Positions 45,337-54,996 of a DNA stretch of 64,000 nucleotides are shown here, piece by piece. The number at the start of each line of letters is the position of its first letter. Within the stretch, counting starts at the first letter, position 1. The position numbers were made by a program, and so were the translations under genes. Source of the stretch: Methanospirillum hungatei. Its GTDB lineage: Archaea; Halobacteriota; Methanomicrobia; Methanomicrobiales; Methanospirillaceae. Under the pieces are notes generated by a model. The model had not been told where the DNA came from. It worked only from the letters and a program-made list of their open reading frames with translations, and searched no databases. The DNA lies in NCBI RefSeq assembly GCF_019263745.1, contig NZ_CP077107.1, positions 372,001 to 436,000 of the forward strand, written 5' to 3'.

Positions 45337-46579
45337 CTCTGAAAAGGCTGATATTTCACGCCTGATACAACTATTAGGTCCTGGTATTTTGGATGTTTTA
45401 TCCGGAAAACAGATTGAATTAGAGCATGTCGAACTTGAACTTGGTGAACTGGAGCTGTGGCTTCCTCTTGGTGGAGGGGTACAGGTACATCAAGTACCTA
45501 CAGATTACTCAAATCTCCAAAAAAATCCTGAAGAGAGAAAATATATCCGCCCTGACTCTTTATTAGAAGATTCCTTTCAACTTCAGGATGATTGTTTCCC
45601 TGCAAAAATCAGAGAGATTACTCTGGGAGCTACAAGATCTGAAGGCGGGACTAGAGATAATACAGTAACGGTTGGAGGATCATCCTCACTTCCTTTTCAT
45701 AATCCTCATTCACTTCCACCCCATCCTCCGGTAATTTCTTTGGATGTCTTTGATACCGCAGTTTCGATGCCAAAAGCTCTGAAGAATCATTTGACAGATG
45801 TAATGGATGATCCTGCATCCTGGGCAAAACAAAATGTTGAGCAGTATGGAGCGGATATGATAACCGTTCATCTGCTTTCAACCGATCCCTTAATTCAGGA
45901 TAAATCTCCTAAAGATGCTGCAAAAACAGTAGAAGAGGTATTACAGGCAGTAAAAGTTCCTCTTATAATCGGAGGATGTGGAGATCCAAAGAAAGATGCA
46001 AAAACCTTCACCGAAATAGCTGAGATGGCAGAAGGAGATAGGCTTCTTTTAAATTCAGTGACGACAGATATGGCAGATGCAAAAACCCTGGAACCGGTTT
46101 GTACTGCAGCAGATAAATATGGCCATTGTTTACTGGGATTTACCGGTCTTGATCTGAACAGTGCGAAAGAGCTGAATCGCAGAATATATCAATATTTCCC
46201 GGCTGATCGACTGCTCATGGATCTTACCACCGTAGCTCTTGGATATGGCCTTGAATATTCATTTTCTATTCACGAACGTGCAAGGATGGCAGCACTAATG
46301 GGAGATGCAGAACTCCAACATCCAACGCTCTCTGCCTGTACTAATGCCTGGTCTGCCCGGGAAGCGTGGATGGATTTAGGGCCATTATTTGGAAAGAATG
46401 ATCTCCGTGGTCCACTTTGGGAGACGATTGGTGGATTAACACTCCTACTTGCTGGTGTGGATCTCTTTTTAATGATGCATCCACTGGCAGTTTCAACATT
46501 AAAGGATGTCGCAGGAAAACTCATCAAACATTCTCACACAACTCCAGATCAGGCAGACTGGGTATCTATGAAAATATGA
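45329..46579 (+). CDS. cdhD: CODH/ACS delta subunit (corrinoid protein small subunit)
   Basis: This 416-aa TIM-barrel protein contains VPLIIGGCGDPKKDAKTF, GHCLLGFTGLDLNSAKEL and LLMDLTTVALGYGLEYSFSI. Its partner CdhE is encoded next. The delta-gamma complex carries the cobamide methyl group between tetrahydrosarcinapterin and the A cluster. The first roughly 130 residues, containing a Gly/Ser/Pro-rich linker (TVGGSSSLPFHNPHSLPPHP), are more variable. An AAGGAGG site lies inside the end of cdhC. Confidence 0.94.
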   Translation: MTDSEKADISRLIQLLGPGILDVLSGKQIELEHVELELGELELWLPLGGGVQVHQVPTDYSNLQKNPEERKYIRPDSLLEDSFQLQDDCFPAKIREITLGATRSEGGTRDNTVTVGGSSSLPFHNPHSLPPHPPVISLDVFDTAVSMPKALKNHLTDVMDDPASWAKQNVEQYGADMITVHLLSTDPLIQDKSPKDAAKTVEEVLQAVKVPLIIGGCGDPKKDAKTFTEIAEMAEGDRLLLNSVTTDMADAKTLEPVCTAADKYGHCLLGFTGLDLNSAKELNRRIYQYFPADRLLMDLTTVALGYGLEYSFSIHERARMAALMGDAELQHPTLSACTNAWSAREAWMDLGPLFGKNDLRGPLWETIGGLTLLLAGVDLFLMMHPLAVSTLKDVAGKLIKHSHTTPDQADWVSMKI

Positions 46580-46589
46580 GGTGAGCAGG

Positions 46590-48020
46590 ATGGAAAAAGA
46601 ACATAAAAAAGGCATTCGAGAAATAAGCCCGATTGATGTCTATAAACTCCTGCCACGAACTAATTGTGGTGAGTGTGGAGAAGCCAATTGTATGGCTTTT
46701 GCAACAAAAGTTGTCAACGGTGAAACTAGTATAGTCAATTGTCCTCCACTTTACACTCAAAAATATTCAAAGGAACTTGATAAACTGGAGGAATTGTTGG
46801 CACCGCTGGTTCAGAGTGTATCCTTTGGAACCGGAGGAAATGCCATCACTATCGGTGGAAAACATGTCCTTTTCAGACATGAATTTACTTATCAGAATCC
46901 CACGCCAATTGCCATTGATCTCTCTGATGATATGGCACCTGATGTCATTTCTTCACGAATTAAGAGAGTAATAGATTTTTCTTATCCCTATATTGGAAGA
47001 CCATTAAAACTAGACTCCCTGGCACTTCGGTCGGTAACAAAAGATCCGACACGATTCAGGGAACTTGTTCAGATCGTGTGTAATTCCTGTCAAATTCCTC
47101 TTATTCTCTGTAGTACTGAACCTGATATTATCGCTACCGGGCTTTCAGTATGTGCTGAGAGAAAACCGCTCATTTTCGCAATCACAAAAGAAAATTGGGA
47201 GACTATGGGAGAACTTGTCCTCCGTTATTCTTGTCCGGTAGTAGTCTCTGCTCCAGGTGATCTTTCTCTTTTACGATCGCTAGTAAAAACACTCAAAGAA
47301 TGGGGCATTGATCAGATGGTACTAGATCCAGGAACATATCATAGTGATCAGATTGGAAAGACTATTTTTCAGAATACTGCTATTCGAAAAGCAGCCTGCA
47401 AAGACTTTGATCCACTTTTTGGTTATCCGATTCTTGGAACTCCAATATCTGTCTGGAATGGTCAGGAATTATCAGAAGAACTGAACCGATGGCAGGAAGC
47501 GTACCTTGCATCAATGCTCATCACCAGATATGCTGATCTGCTCATTATGCACAGCCTGGAAGGATGGGTTCTTCTTCCCCAGTTGATCTGGCGGTTTGGT
47601 ATATATACCGATCCAAGAAAACCAGTATCTGTCGATCCTGGTGTTCGGACATTTGGTAATCCTGATAAAAATTCACCCGTACTTATCACATCCAATTATG
47701 CCTTAACATTCTTTACAGTAGAATCTGATATTAAAACGGCGAAAATTGACAGCTTTTTAATTGTTATTGATACCGGAGGACTTTCTGTAGAAGCGGCAGT
47801 TGCCGGTAGATATCTCTCTGCTGTAAAGATTGCTGATTCTATTCGGGATATGAATGTTGGAGATCTTGTAATTCACCGATATCTGATAATTCCCGGCCTT
47901 GCTGCACGTTTATCCGGAGAAACTGAAGAAGAGACTGGATGGAGAGTACTGGTAGGTCCACGTGATTCTTCTGGAATTGGCCAGATGATCAGGGAACGAT
48001 GGCCTCCTACGGAAGAATAA
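46590..48020 (+). CDS. cdhE: CODH/ACS gamma subunit (corrinoid iron-sulfur protein)
   Basis: This protein of about 476 aa has an N-terminal 4Fe-4S motif (RTNCGECGEANCMAFATKVV, with a fourth Cys in NCPPLY). A TIM barrel and the C-terminal cobalamin-binding domain (IVIDTGGLSVEAAVAGRYLS) follow. It receives and donates the methyl group with CdhD. The Co(I) state is prone to oxidation, which fits the reductive activator encoded directly downstream. ATG 46590 is chosen; an in-frame GTG lies at 46581 just after the cdhD stop. Confidence 0.95.
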   Translation: MEKEHKKGIREISPIDVYKLLPRTNCGECGEANCMAFATKVVNGETSIVNCPPLYTQKYSKELDKLEELLAPLVQSVSFGTGGNAITIGGKHVLFRHEFTYQNPTPIAIDLSDDMAPDVISSRIKRVIDFSYPYIGRPLKLDSLALRSVTKDPTRFRELVQIVCNSCQIPLILCSTEPDIIATGLSVCAERKPLIFAITKENWETMGELVLRYSCPVVVSAPGDLSLLRSLVKTLKEWGIDQMVLDPGTYHSDQIGKTIFQNTAIRKAACKDFDPLFGYPILGTPISVWNGQELSEELNRWQEAYLASMLITRYADLLIMHSLEGWVLLPQLIWRFGIYTDPRKPVSVDPGVRTFGNPDKNSPVLITSNYALTFFTVESDIKTAKIDSFLIVIDTGGLSVEAAVAGRYLSAVKIADSIRDMNVGDLVIHRYLIIPGLAARLSGETEEETGWRVLVGPRDSSGIGQMIRERWPPTEE

Positions 48021-48024
48021 TGAG

Positions 48025-49854
48025 ATGAATTCTTCAATTTCCATTCTTTTCCAACCGATGAACCGGATGGTAACAGTACCTGCAGGAACCACAGTATTAT
48101 CTGCAATCCGGGAAGCGGGTATTCAGTTTGAAGCAATTTGTGGAGGAAAAGGGACTTGTGGAAAATGTCGGGTAATAAAAATATCAGGAAAGACTTCTGA
48201 AGAGGGAAGTTGCTGTGCCAAATTTCTAACTCTTGATGAACAAAGAAAAGGCTACTGTTTAGCCTGTCTTGAACAGGTATGGTCCGATGCTGTTTTTACC
48301 ATACCAATCGAGAGTAGAATTGATACACCTCAGATTTTACTTGACATTGCACAAACAATTCAAACAATTTCTCCATCCGTTCATAAATATCTGGTAGAAA
48401 AAAACCTAAATTACTCTCTTGTAACTTTGGGTCCATCCATTCGTTTTGCCGGATATGATGGAAAAAGACCGGTGATGAATGAAAATCAGCGAGACCTTAT
48501 CATCAACTCTGCTCATCCCCTGACAGCAACCTTGTATAAAAAAACTGAAGAATCATTGCTGATCGCTCTTGAAGAACATGATACAACCGAGCGATTGTTT
48601 GGTATTGCACTAGATTTAGGGACTACTACCGTTGTAGGTCTTCTTGTTGATTTATTAACAGGGGAAATTATTAAAAAAGCTTCAACCTTAAACAGGCAGA
48701 TAACTCTTGGCGAGGAATTAGTTACCAGAATTGCCATTGGTCGAAAAGAAGAAGGAAGAAAAGAATTACAAATAGCAGCTCTTGGTAGTGTCAATGAAAT
48801 TATCCATAAACTGACTCATGGTTCCGGTATTAAATGGAATGAAATTTATGATATCTGCCTTGGTGGAAATACAATAATGACCTGGCTTTTAGCCGGAAAA
48901 GATCCCACTCCCCTTGAATATGTGGACGCACAGGTTGAGTCAAATCCAGTTCTACTGAATGCAGAAACCATTGGAATTGATGCATTACCACTAACACCGA
49001 TATTCTGTCTTCCGGCTGTAAGCAGATTTGTCGGAGGGGATGCAATTGGCGATATTTTAACCTCCAGTATGTATAAAAAGACCGAAATTTCACTTCTCAT
49101 TGACCTCGGAACAAATGGGGAAATAATTCTCGGGAACAAAGACTGGATGGTTTCAACTTCTTGTGCTTCAGGTCCTGCATTTGAAGGAGCAGGAATGCGT
49201 TCTGGAATGCGGGCGATGAAAGGGGCGATAGATACTGTAAAAATTGATAAATCTGGTCAGGTAATTTGGCATGTTATTGGAGATACAGATCCCAAAGGGG
49301 TCTGTGGATCCGGGATAATAGATGCTGCTGCAGCGATGGCTCATGCAGGAATTCTGGATATTAGTGGAAAATTGATAGAATCCGCACCAGGAGTCAGAGA
49401 AGGAGAACATGGTTTGGAGTTTTTGCTGGTTCCATCTCATCTTACAGCAACCGGGAAAGACATTGTCATAACAAGTGAAGATATGGCATATCTCATGGAT
49501 TCAAAAGCGGCTGTTCTTGCTGCGATTATAGTTCTGATTAAAAAATACCGGTTGACTCCTTTGGATATTCATCATGTTTATCTGGCAGGAGCCTTTAGTT
49601 CTTTTGGAAACATAGAAAATCTCATCTCCTTTGGGATTCTTCCAGAGTTTCCATCAGCAGAGTTCCATCGGATAGGGAATGGTTCACTTGCCGGAGCTTA
49701 TGCTTGCCTCATATCATCTTCATTACGAAAAGAAGCTACCGATATTGCTAAACGAATGGGATATTTAGATCTTCTAGTGGATAATGATTTTATTGAGGAA
49801 TATTGGGGAGCACTGAGGATACCTGAGAAAGATGAGTTATTTCTCATACCTTAA
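48025..49854 (+). CDS. RACo-type reductive activator of the corrinoid protein
   Basis: This 609-aa protein has an N-terminal plant-type 2Fe-2S ferredoxin domain (CGGKGTCGKC, then CLACLEQV), a linker and a C-terminal ASKHA ATPase/DUF4445 region (ALDLGTTTVVGLLVDLLTGE; LIDLGTNGEIILG; CGSGIIDAAAAMA). RACo/AcsV proteins in acetogens use ATP to drive re-reduction of Co(II) to Co(I) in the corrinoid iron-sulfur protein. Location 4 bp after cdhE strongly suggests this role for CdhDE. Known biochemistry is from bacteria; activity in a methanogen is inference. A T-rich tract follows the stop. Confidence 0.85.
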   Translation: MNSSISILFQPMNRMVTVPAGTTVLSAIREAGIQFEAICGGKGTCGKCRVIKISGKTSEEGSCCAKFLTLDEQRKGYCLACLEQVWSDAVFTIPIESRIDTPQILLDIAQTIQTISPSVHKYLVEKNLNYSLVTLGPSIRFAGYDGKRPVMNENQRDLIINSAHPLTATLYKKTEESLLIALEEHDTTERLFGIALDLGTTTVVGLLVDLLTGEIIKKASTLNRQITLGEELVTRIAIGRKEEGRKELQIAALGSVNEIIHKLTHGSGIKWNEIYDICLGGNTIMTWLLAGKDPTPLEYVDAQVESNPVLLNAETIGIDALPLTPIFCLPAVSRFVGGDAIGDILTSSMYKKTEISLLIDLGTNGEIILGNKDWMVSTSCASGPAFEGAGMRSGMRAMKGAIDTVKIDKSGQVIWHVIGDTDPKGVCGSGIIDAAAAMAHAGILDISGKLIESAPGVREGEHGLEFLLVPSHLTATGKDIVITSEDMAYLMDSKAAVLAAIIVLIKKYRLTPLDIHHVYLAGAFSSFGNIENLISFGILPEFPSAEFHRIGNGSLAGAYACLISSSLRKEATDIAKRMGYLDLLVDNDFIEEYWGALRIPEKDELFLIP

Positions 49855-49966
49855 CAGAATTCTTTTTAAAAGTAGGGACACTACGGTTTCATTTATTTAA
49901 TATTTATATTATTTTATATTATTTATGGCATTTATATATTATTTTAGTATTTTATATTGAGTAAGA

Positions 49967-49993
49967 TTTATATAGTAATTGAAAGTAATTTCC
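49967..49993 (+). promoter_or_regulatory. Distal nif promoter with NrpR-like operator
   Basis: TATA box TTTATATAG at 49967-49975 is followed by TGAA-N6-TTCC (49980-49993), matching seven of eight positions of GGAA-N6-TTCC, the NrpR operator of Methanococcus. With a start about 25 bp after the TATA box, transcription would begin near 49996, so the operator would block polymerase. The adjoining bases (TTCCAT) also resemble the amt site. Confidence 0.6.
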
Positions 49994-50052
49994 TTCCATA
50001 ATTATTATATATTATTAATATGAATAGAATAGTATACAAGAGGAGGAGGAGG

Positions 50053-50094
50053 ATGGGCAACAGAGTTGCAGTTCATATATCTTTTATCGTCTAA
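50053..50094 (+). CDS. Leader mini-ORF of the nif transcript
   Basis: ATG 50053 follows GAGGAGGAGGAGG, the strongest ribosome site in the window. It opens a 13-codon frame MGNRVAVHISFIV ending at TAA 50092-50094. It lies about 60 nt after the predicted distal transcript start and 270 nt before nifH. It could be a leader peptide or a ribosome-loading site controlling downstream expression. There is no homology evidence. Confidence 0.4.
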   Translation: MGNRVAVHISFIV

Positions 50095-51189
<1,095 letters not shown>

Positions 51190-51212
51190 ACCGGAGACAG
51201 GAGGAAATTGAC

Positions 51213-51539
51213 ATGTTACTGATGCGGGCAATCGTCAGACCTGAAAAGAAGGATGAAGTACTCAAAGAACTCTCTGTTGCCGGATTTCCTGCAGCAACGG
51301 TTGTAGATGTCGTTGGTCGGGGAAAACAGAAGGGTATCAAAGTAGGAAACACCCTCTACGATGAAATTCCCAAATCTCTCGTTATGGTCGTAATCCATGA
51401 CGAAGAACGGGAACGGTTTGTAGATACGGTTCTAAAGACCGCAAAAACCGGAGAAGATGGAAACTTTGGAGATGGGAAGATCTTCATCACCCCCGTTGAG
51501 GAAGTATACACCATCTCAAGAGGCGGTCGTGGTCTCTGA
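51213..51539 (+). CDS. nifI1: PII-type regulator NifI1
   Basis: This 108-aa PII-family protein sits between nifH and nifD. MRAIVRPEKKDEVLKEL begins the fold, the T-loop region is KGIKVGNTLYDEIPKS, and the C-terminal DGKIFITPVEEVYTI carries the ATP-binding pattern. With NifI2 it binds and inhibits the MoFe protein when ammonium is present and 2-oxoglutarate is low, as shown for Methanococcus. The T-loop lacks the GlnB uridylylation Tyr context. GAGGAAATTGAC precedes the ATG. Confidence 0.95.
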   Translation: MLLMRAIVRPEKKDEVLKELSVAGFPAATVVDVVGRGKQKGIKVGNTLYDEIPKSLVMVVIHDEERERFVDTVLKTAKTGEDGNFGDGKIFITPVEEVYTISRGGRGL

Positions 51540-51553
51540 TACCGGAGGATACC

Positions 51554-51973
51554 ATGAAGGAAATAATGGCAGTCATCCGGATGAATAAGACTAATGTAAC
51601 AAAGAAGGCACTCGTTGATGCAGGAGTTGCTGGATTTACTGCCGTAAAGGTTATGGGCAGAGGAAAGCGGGTGGAAGACAGCAGTATCATCCAGGGAAGA
51701 AAGGAAGAACTGCTGGCACTTGCAGCAGATGACATCCTGGACCGGGAAGAGACTGAAAAACAGGTAACAAGTTTCCTGGACGGATCACGGCTCTTCCCAC
51801 GCCGGCTCTTTACCATCCTCGCCCATGATGAAGATGTCCCCCGGATCGTTGAAGCAATAATCAAAGCAAATAAAACTGAAAACCAGGTCGGAGACGGCAC
51901 CATATTCGTAATGCCAATCGGAGATGCAGTCCGTGTCCGGACAGCAGAGACCGGGGAAGCCGCAATCTGGTAA
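51554..51973 (+). CDS. nifI2: PII-type regulator NifI2
   Basis: This 139-aa longer PII paralogue has the same opening (MAVIRMNKTNVTKKALVDAG) and an extended T-loop insert containing DSSIIQGRKEELLALAADDI and a charged helix. The C-terminal GDGTIFVMPIGDAVRVRT is the nucleotide-binding end. It forms the hetero-oligomer with NifI1 for ammonia switch-off. The start has GGAGG, and nifD begins 10 bp after its stop. Confidence 0.95.
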   Translation: MKEIMAVIRMNKTNVTKKALVDAGVAGFTAVKVMGRGKRVEDSSIIQGRKEELLALAADDILDREETEKQVTSFLDGSRLFPRRLFTILAHDEDVPRIVEAIIKANKTENQVGDGTIFVMPIGDAVRVRTAETGEAAIW

Positions 51974-51983
51974 GGAGGAATAC

Positions 51984-53609
51984 ATGGCGATAAATCAGGA
52001 AGTACTGGATGAGATGCTTCTCCCGTACCCCGATAAAGTACAAAAGAATCGTACAAAACATATCGTCCGGAAAAATCCGGAAGAAGGGTGTCAGCAGATA
52101 GAGGCAAATACCAGAACTGTTCCGGGAATAATCTCCCAGAGAGGATGCTGTTATGCCGGATGTAAGGGTGTTGTTGTCGGTCCGATTAAGGATATGATAA
52201 CCATCACCCACGGTCCGGTAGGGTGTGCATACTACAGCTGGGGAACCAGGCGGAATAAGGCACGGGCCGATGATATTACTCCTCCTGAACAGATTTACGG
52301 GGCGATGTGTTTTGTCACCGACATGCAGGAACCGGATATTGTCTTTGGTGGAGAGAAAAAACTCGCCAAGATGATCGATGAAGTTGTCGAAATGTTCCAT
52401 CCCCGGGCAGTTAACGTCTGTGCAACCTGTCCGATTGGTCTTATCGGCGATGATCTGGGTGCGGTGACAAAAAAAGCAACTGAAAAGCATGGAATTCCCG
52501 TGCTGGCTTACAACTGTGAAGGATACAAGGGTGTCAGCCAGTCTGCAGGCCACCATATTGCAAATAACATCCTTATGGAGAATGTTATCGGTTCAGGGGA
52601 TGCAGAGAAGAACCCCTCCGAATTCGTGGTGAATCTCTTAGGAGAATACAATATCGGTGGAGATTCTTGGGAGATTGAAAGAATTCTCCATGATATCGGA
52701 TATCGTGTTCAGGGAGTCATTACCGGCGATTCAAGCGTGGAAGAGATGAAGAACATGCATATAGCCAACCTGAACCTGGTTATGTGTCATCGATCCATCA
52801 ACTACATCGCTGAGATGATGGAGGAAAAATACGGTATTCCATGGCTGAAGATCAATTTCATCGGTGTCGAGGCAATAAAGAAGTCTCTTCGTGACATTGC
52901 ACAGGTTACCGGCGATGAGACTTTCATCAGAAAGACTGAGGAAGTCATCGCAAGGGAAGAAGCACGGGTATTGCCGGTTATAGAACATTACCGGAAGATC
53001 TGCACAGGTAAGACAGCATTTGCCTTTGTCGGAGGTTCCCGGAGCCATCACTACCAGTACCTGCTCAAAGACCTTGGAATGGAGGTTGTTGTTGCCGGGT
53101 ACGAATTTGCCCACCGTGACGATTACGAAGGAAGATCGGTCATTCCGACGATAAAAACCGATGCGGATTCAAAGAATATTCCTGAACTTGATATCAAACC
53201 AGACCCTGAACTCTACAAAGAGGCTCATGAACATCTGAATCTCACAAAAGAGAAATTTGACGAGATATGTAGCAGGGTACCCCTTGGTAATTATGAAGGA
53301 ATGTATCCGGACATGAACGGAGGAACACTCATGATAGACGATTGTAACCACTACGAAGCCGAGCAACTGGTGAAGGAGTTAAAACCCGACCTGTTCTTTG
53401 CCGGGGTTCGTGACAAATACATCGCCCAGAAGATGGGAGTTCCGGCAAAACAACTGCACTCATATGACTACAGCGGCCCATACGCAGGATTTAACGGTGC
53501 AATGAATTTTGCCCGTGATGTGGCAAATGCCATGACAACTCCTGCATGGAAGTTTATAATCCCGCCATGGGAGAAAGAATCAGAAAATAAGGGTGATATC
53601 AATGCTTGA
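51984..53609 (+). CDS. nifD: Nitrogenase MoFe protein alpha chain NifD
   Basis: This 541-aa protein starts at ATG 51984 after AAGGAGG. P-cluster ligands are Cys55 (SQRGCCYAGCKG), Cys81 (HGPVGCAYYSW) and the Cys of CPIGLIGDD. FeMo-cofactor ligands are the Cys in VMCHRSINYI and the His in QLHSYDYSGPYAG. GVSQSAGHHIAN carries the catalytic Gln and His. Relative to Azotobacter it has an extra segment of about 50 residues around 390-440 (LYKEAHEHLNLTKEKFDEIC), the insertion known in Clostridium pasteurianum-type enzymes. It reads as a molybdenum enzyme. The end overlaps nifK. Confidence 0.97.
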   Translation: MAINQEVLDEMLLPYPDKVQKNRTKHIVRKNPEEGCQQIEANTRTVPGIISQRGCCYAGCKGVVVGPIKDMITITHGPVGCAYYSWGTRRNKARADDITPPEQIYGAMCFVTDMQEPDIVFGGEKKLAKMIDEVVEMFHPRAVNVCATCPIGLIGDDLGAVTKKATEKHGIPVLAYNCEGYKGVSQSAGHHIANNILMENVIGSGDAEKNPSEFVVNLLGEYNIGGDSWEIERILHDIGYRVQGVITGDSSVEEMKNMHIANLNLVMCHRSINYIAEMMEEKYGIPWLKINFIGVEAIKKSLRDIAQVTGDETFIRKTEEVIAREEARVLPVIEHYRKICTGKTAFAFVGGSRSHHYQYLLKDLGMEVVVAGYEFAHRDDYEGRSVIPTIKTDADSKNIPELDIKPDPELYKEAHEHLNLTKEKFDEICSRVPLGNYEGMYPDMNGGTLMIDDCNHYEAEQLVKELKPDLFFAGVRDKYIAQKMGVPAKQLHSYDYSGPYAGFNGAMNFARDVANAMTTPAWKFIIPPWEKESENKGDINA

Positions 53610-54969
53610 ATGTGTACCGGAAGGACCGGTAGAGCACACCATTGGAAAGATTAATCCTGCAAAAACATGCCAGCCAATCGGTGCGATGTATGCAGCTCTT
53701 GGAATTCACGGCTGTCTTCCGCACAGTCATGGATCACAAGGATGTTGTGCATATCACCGGATGCATCTGACCCGTCACTTCCGTGACCAGGTACTTGCTT
53801 CGTCAAGTTCCTTTACCGAAGGTGCTTCGGTTTTTGGCGGTGCAGTAAACCTGAAGACCTCGATAAAAAATATCTTTGCTATTTACAACCCGGAAATTAT
53901 CGCAGTCCATACAACCTGCCTGTCAGAGACTATCGGAGATGACCTGCCGACAATAATAAAACAGTCGGAAATTCCTGAGGGTAAGCGGGTTATTCATACC
54001 AATACTCCCAGTTATTCCGGATCCCATATCACCGGATTCTCGAATATGGTAAAATCCATGGTCTCATACCTGGCTCAGGCAACCGAACCGGTGAAAAAGG
54101 ACCAGGTGAACATCCTTCCCGGCTTTGTAAATCCGGGGGATATGAGAGAGATAAGGAGAATCGTTGATGAAATGGGTATACAGATGATCATGCTCCCGGA
54201 TACTACGGGTGTTTTAGATGCTCCCCAGACAAACAAGTATGCCCTGTTTCCTGAAGGAGGAACCACGGTAGATGAGATAGTCGATACCGGAAATTCGAGG
54301 CTTACACTCGCTCTTGGATCCTGGGCCTCTGACGCAGCCGGAGCAATGCTTGTTGAAAAGTGCAATGTTCCATGTATTCCTCTCAGAACTCCCATTGGCC
54401 TAAAGGCTACTGATGATTTCATCATGACCCTGAAGGAAAAATGCGAAGTGGATGTGCCAAAATCTCTGACCGTTGAACGGGGACAGGTTGTAGATACCCT
54501 CATTGACACCCATTTCCATTACCAGGGAAAGAAAGTGGCAATATTTGGGGATCCGGATATTGTCATTCCTCTGACGGAATTTGTCCTGACCATGGGCATG
54601 ATCCCGAAATATGTGCTGACCGGGACTCCGGGTTCACGGTTTGAGACCGAGGTCGGGAAAATGTTTGAAGAATACCAGGTAGAAGGCAGCATTGCCAAAG
54701 CTGACGGTGACCTCTTCGAACTCCACCAGTGGATAAAAGAGGAGCCGGTGGATCTCCTCATGGGAACCACCTATGGGAAATACATCGCACGTGCCGAGGA
54801 TACTCCACTCGTCCGGGTAGGTTTTCCTATCCTTGACCGGGCTGTCCATCCTCTCATGCCAATAACCGGATATCGTGGATGTCTGCGTCTCATTGAGATG
54901 GTAAGTAATACCCTTCTCGACCGGCGTGACCGTGATGCTGGCGATGAAGATTATGAAATGGTCCTGTAA
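53602..54969 (+). CDS. nifK: Nitrogenase MoFe protein beta chain NifK
   Basis: This 455-aa protein starts at ATG 53602, overlapping the nifD end by 8 nt. P-cluster ligands are visible in NPAKTCQPIGAMYAALG, HGSQGCCAYHRMH and HTTCLSETIGDDL. The serine-rich LASSSSFTEGASVFGG is conserved. It lacks the N-terminal roughly 50-70 residues of proteobacterial NifK, as usual for clostridial and archaeal forms. It forms the alpha2beta2 MoFe protein with NifD and holds half of each P-cluster. Confidence 0.97.
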   Translation: MLECVPEGPVEHTIGKINPAKTCQPIGAMYAALGIHGCLPHSHGSQGCCAYHRMHLTRHFRDQVLASSSSFTEGASVFGGAVNLKTSIKNIFAIYNPEIIAVHTTCLSETIGDDLPTIIKQSEIPEGKRVIHTNTPSYSGSHITGFSNMVKSMVSYLAQATEPVKKDQVNILPGFVNPGDMREIRRIVDEMGIQMIMLPDTTGVLDAPQTNKYALFPEGGTTVDEIVDTGNSRLTLALGSWASDAAGAMLVEKCNVPCIPLRTPIGLKATDDFIMTLKEKCEVDVPKSLTVERGQVVDTLIDTHFHYQGKKVAIFGDPDIVIPLTEFVLTMGMIPKYVLTGTPGSRFETEVGKMFEEYQVEGSIAKADGDLFELHQWIKEEPVDLLMGTTYGKYIARAEDTPLVRVGFPILDRAVHPLMPITGYRGCLRLIEMVSNTLLDRRDRDAGDEDYEMVL

Positions 54970-54996
54970 AAAAATAAAAAAAATCAGGAGATTATC

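Noticed and set aside
51861-52556. 231-codon minus-strand frame inside nifI2/nifD
   Set aside because: Long antisense frame produced by codon bias; nifD on the plus strand is unambiguous.
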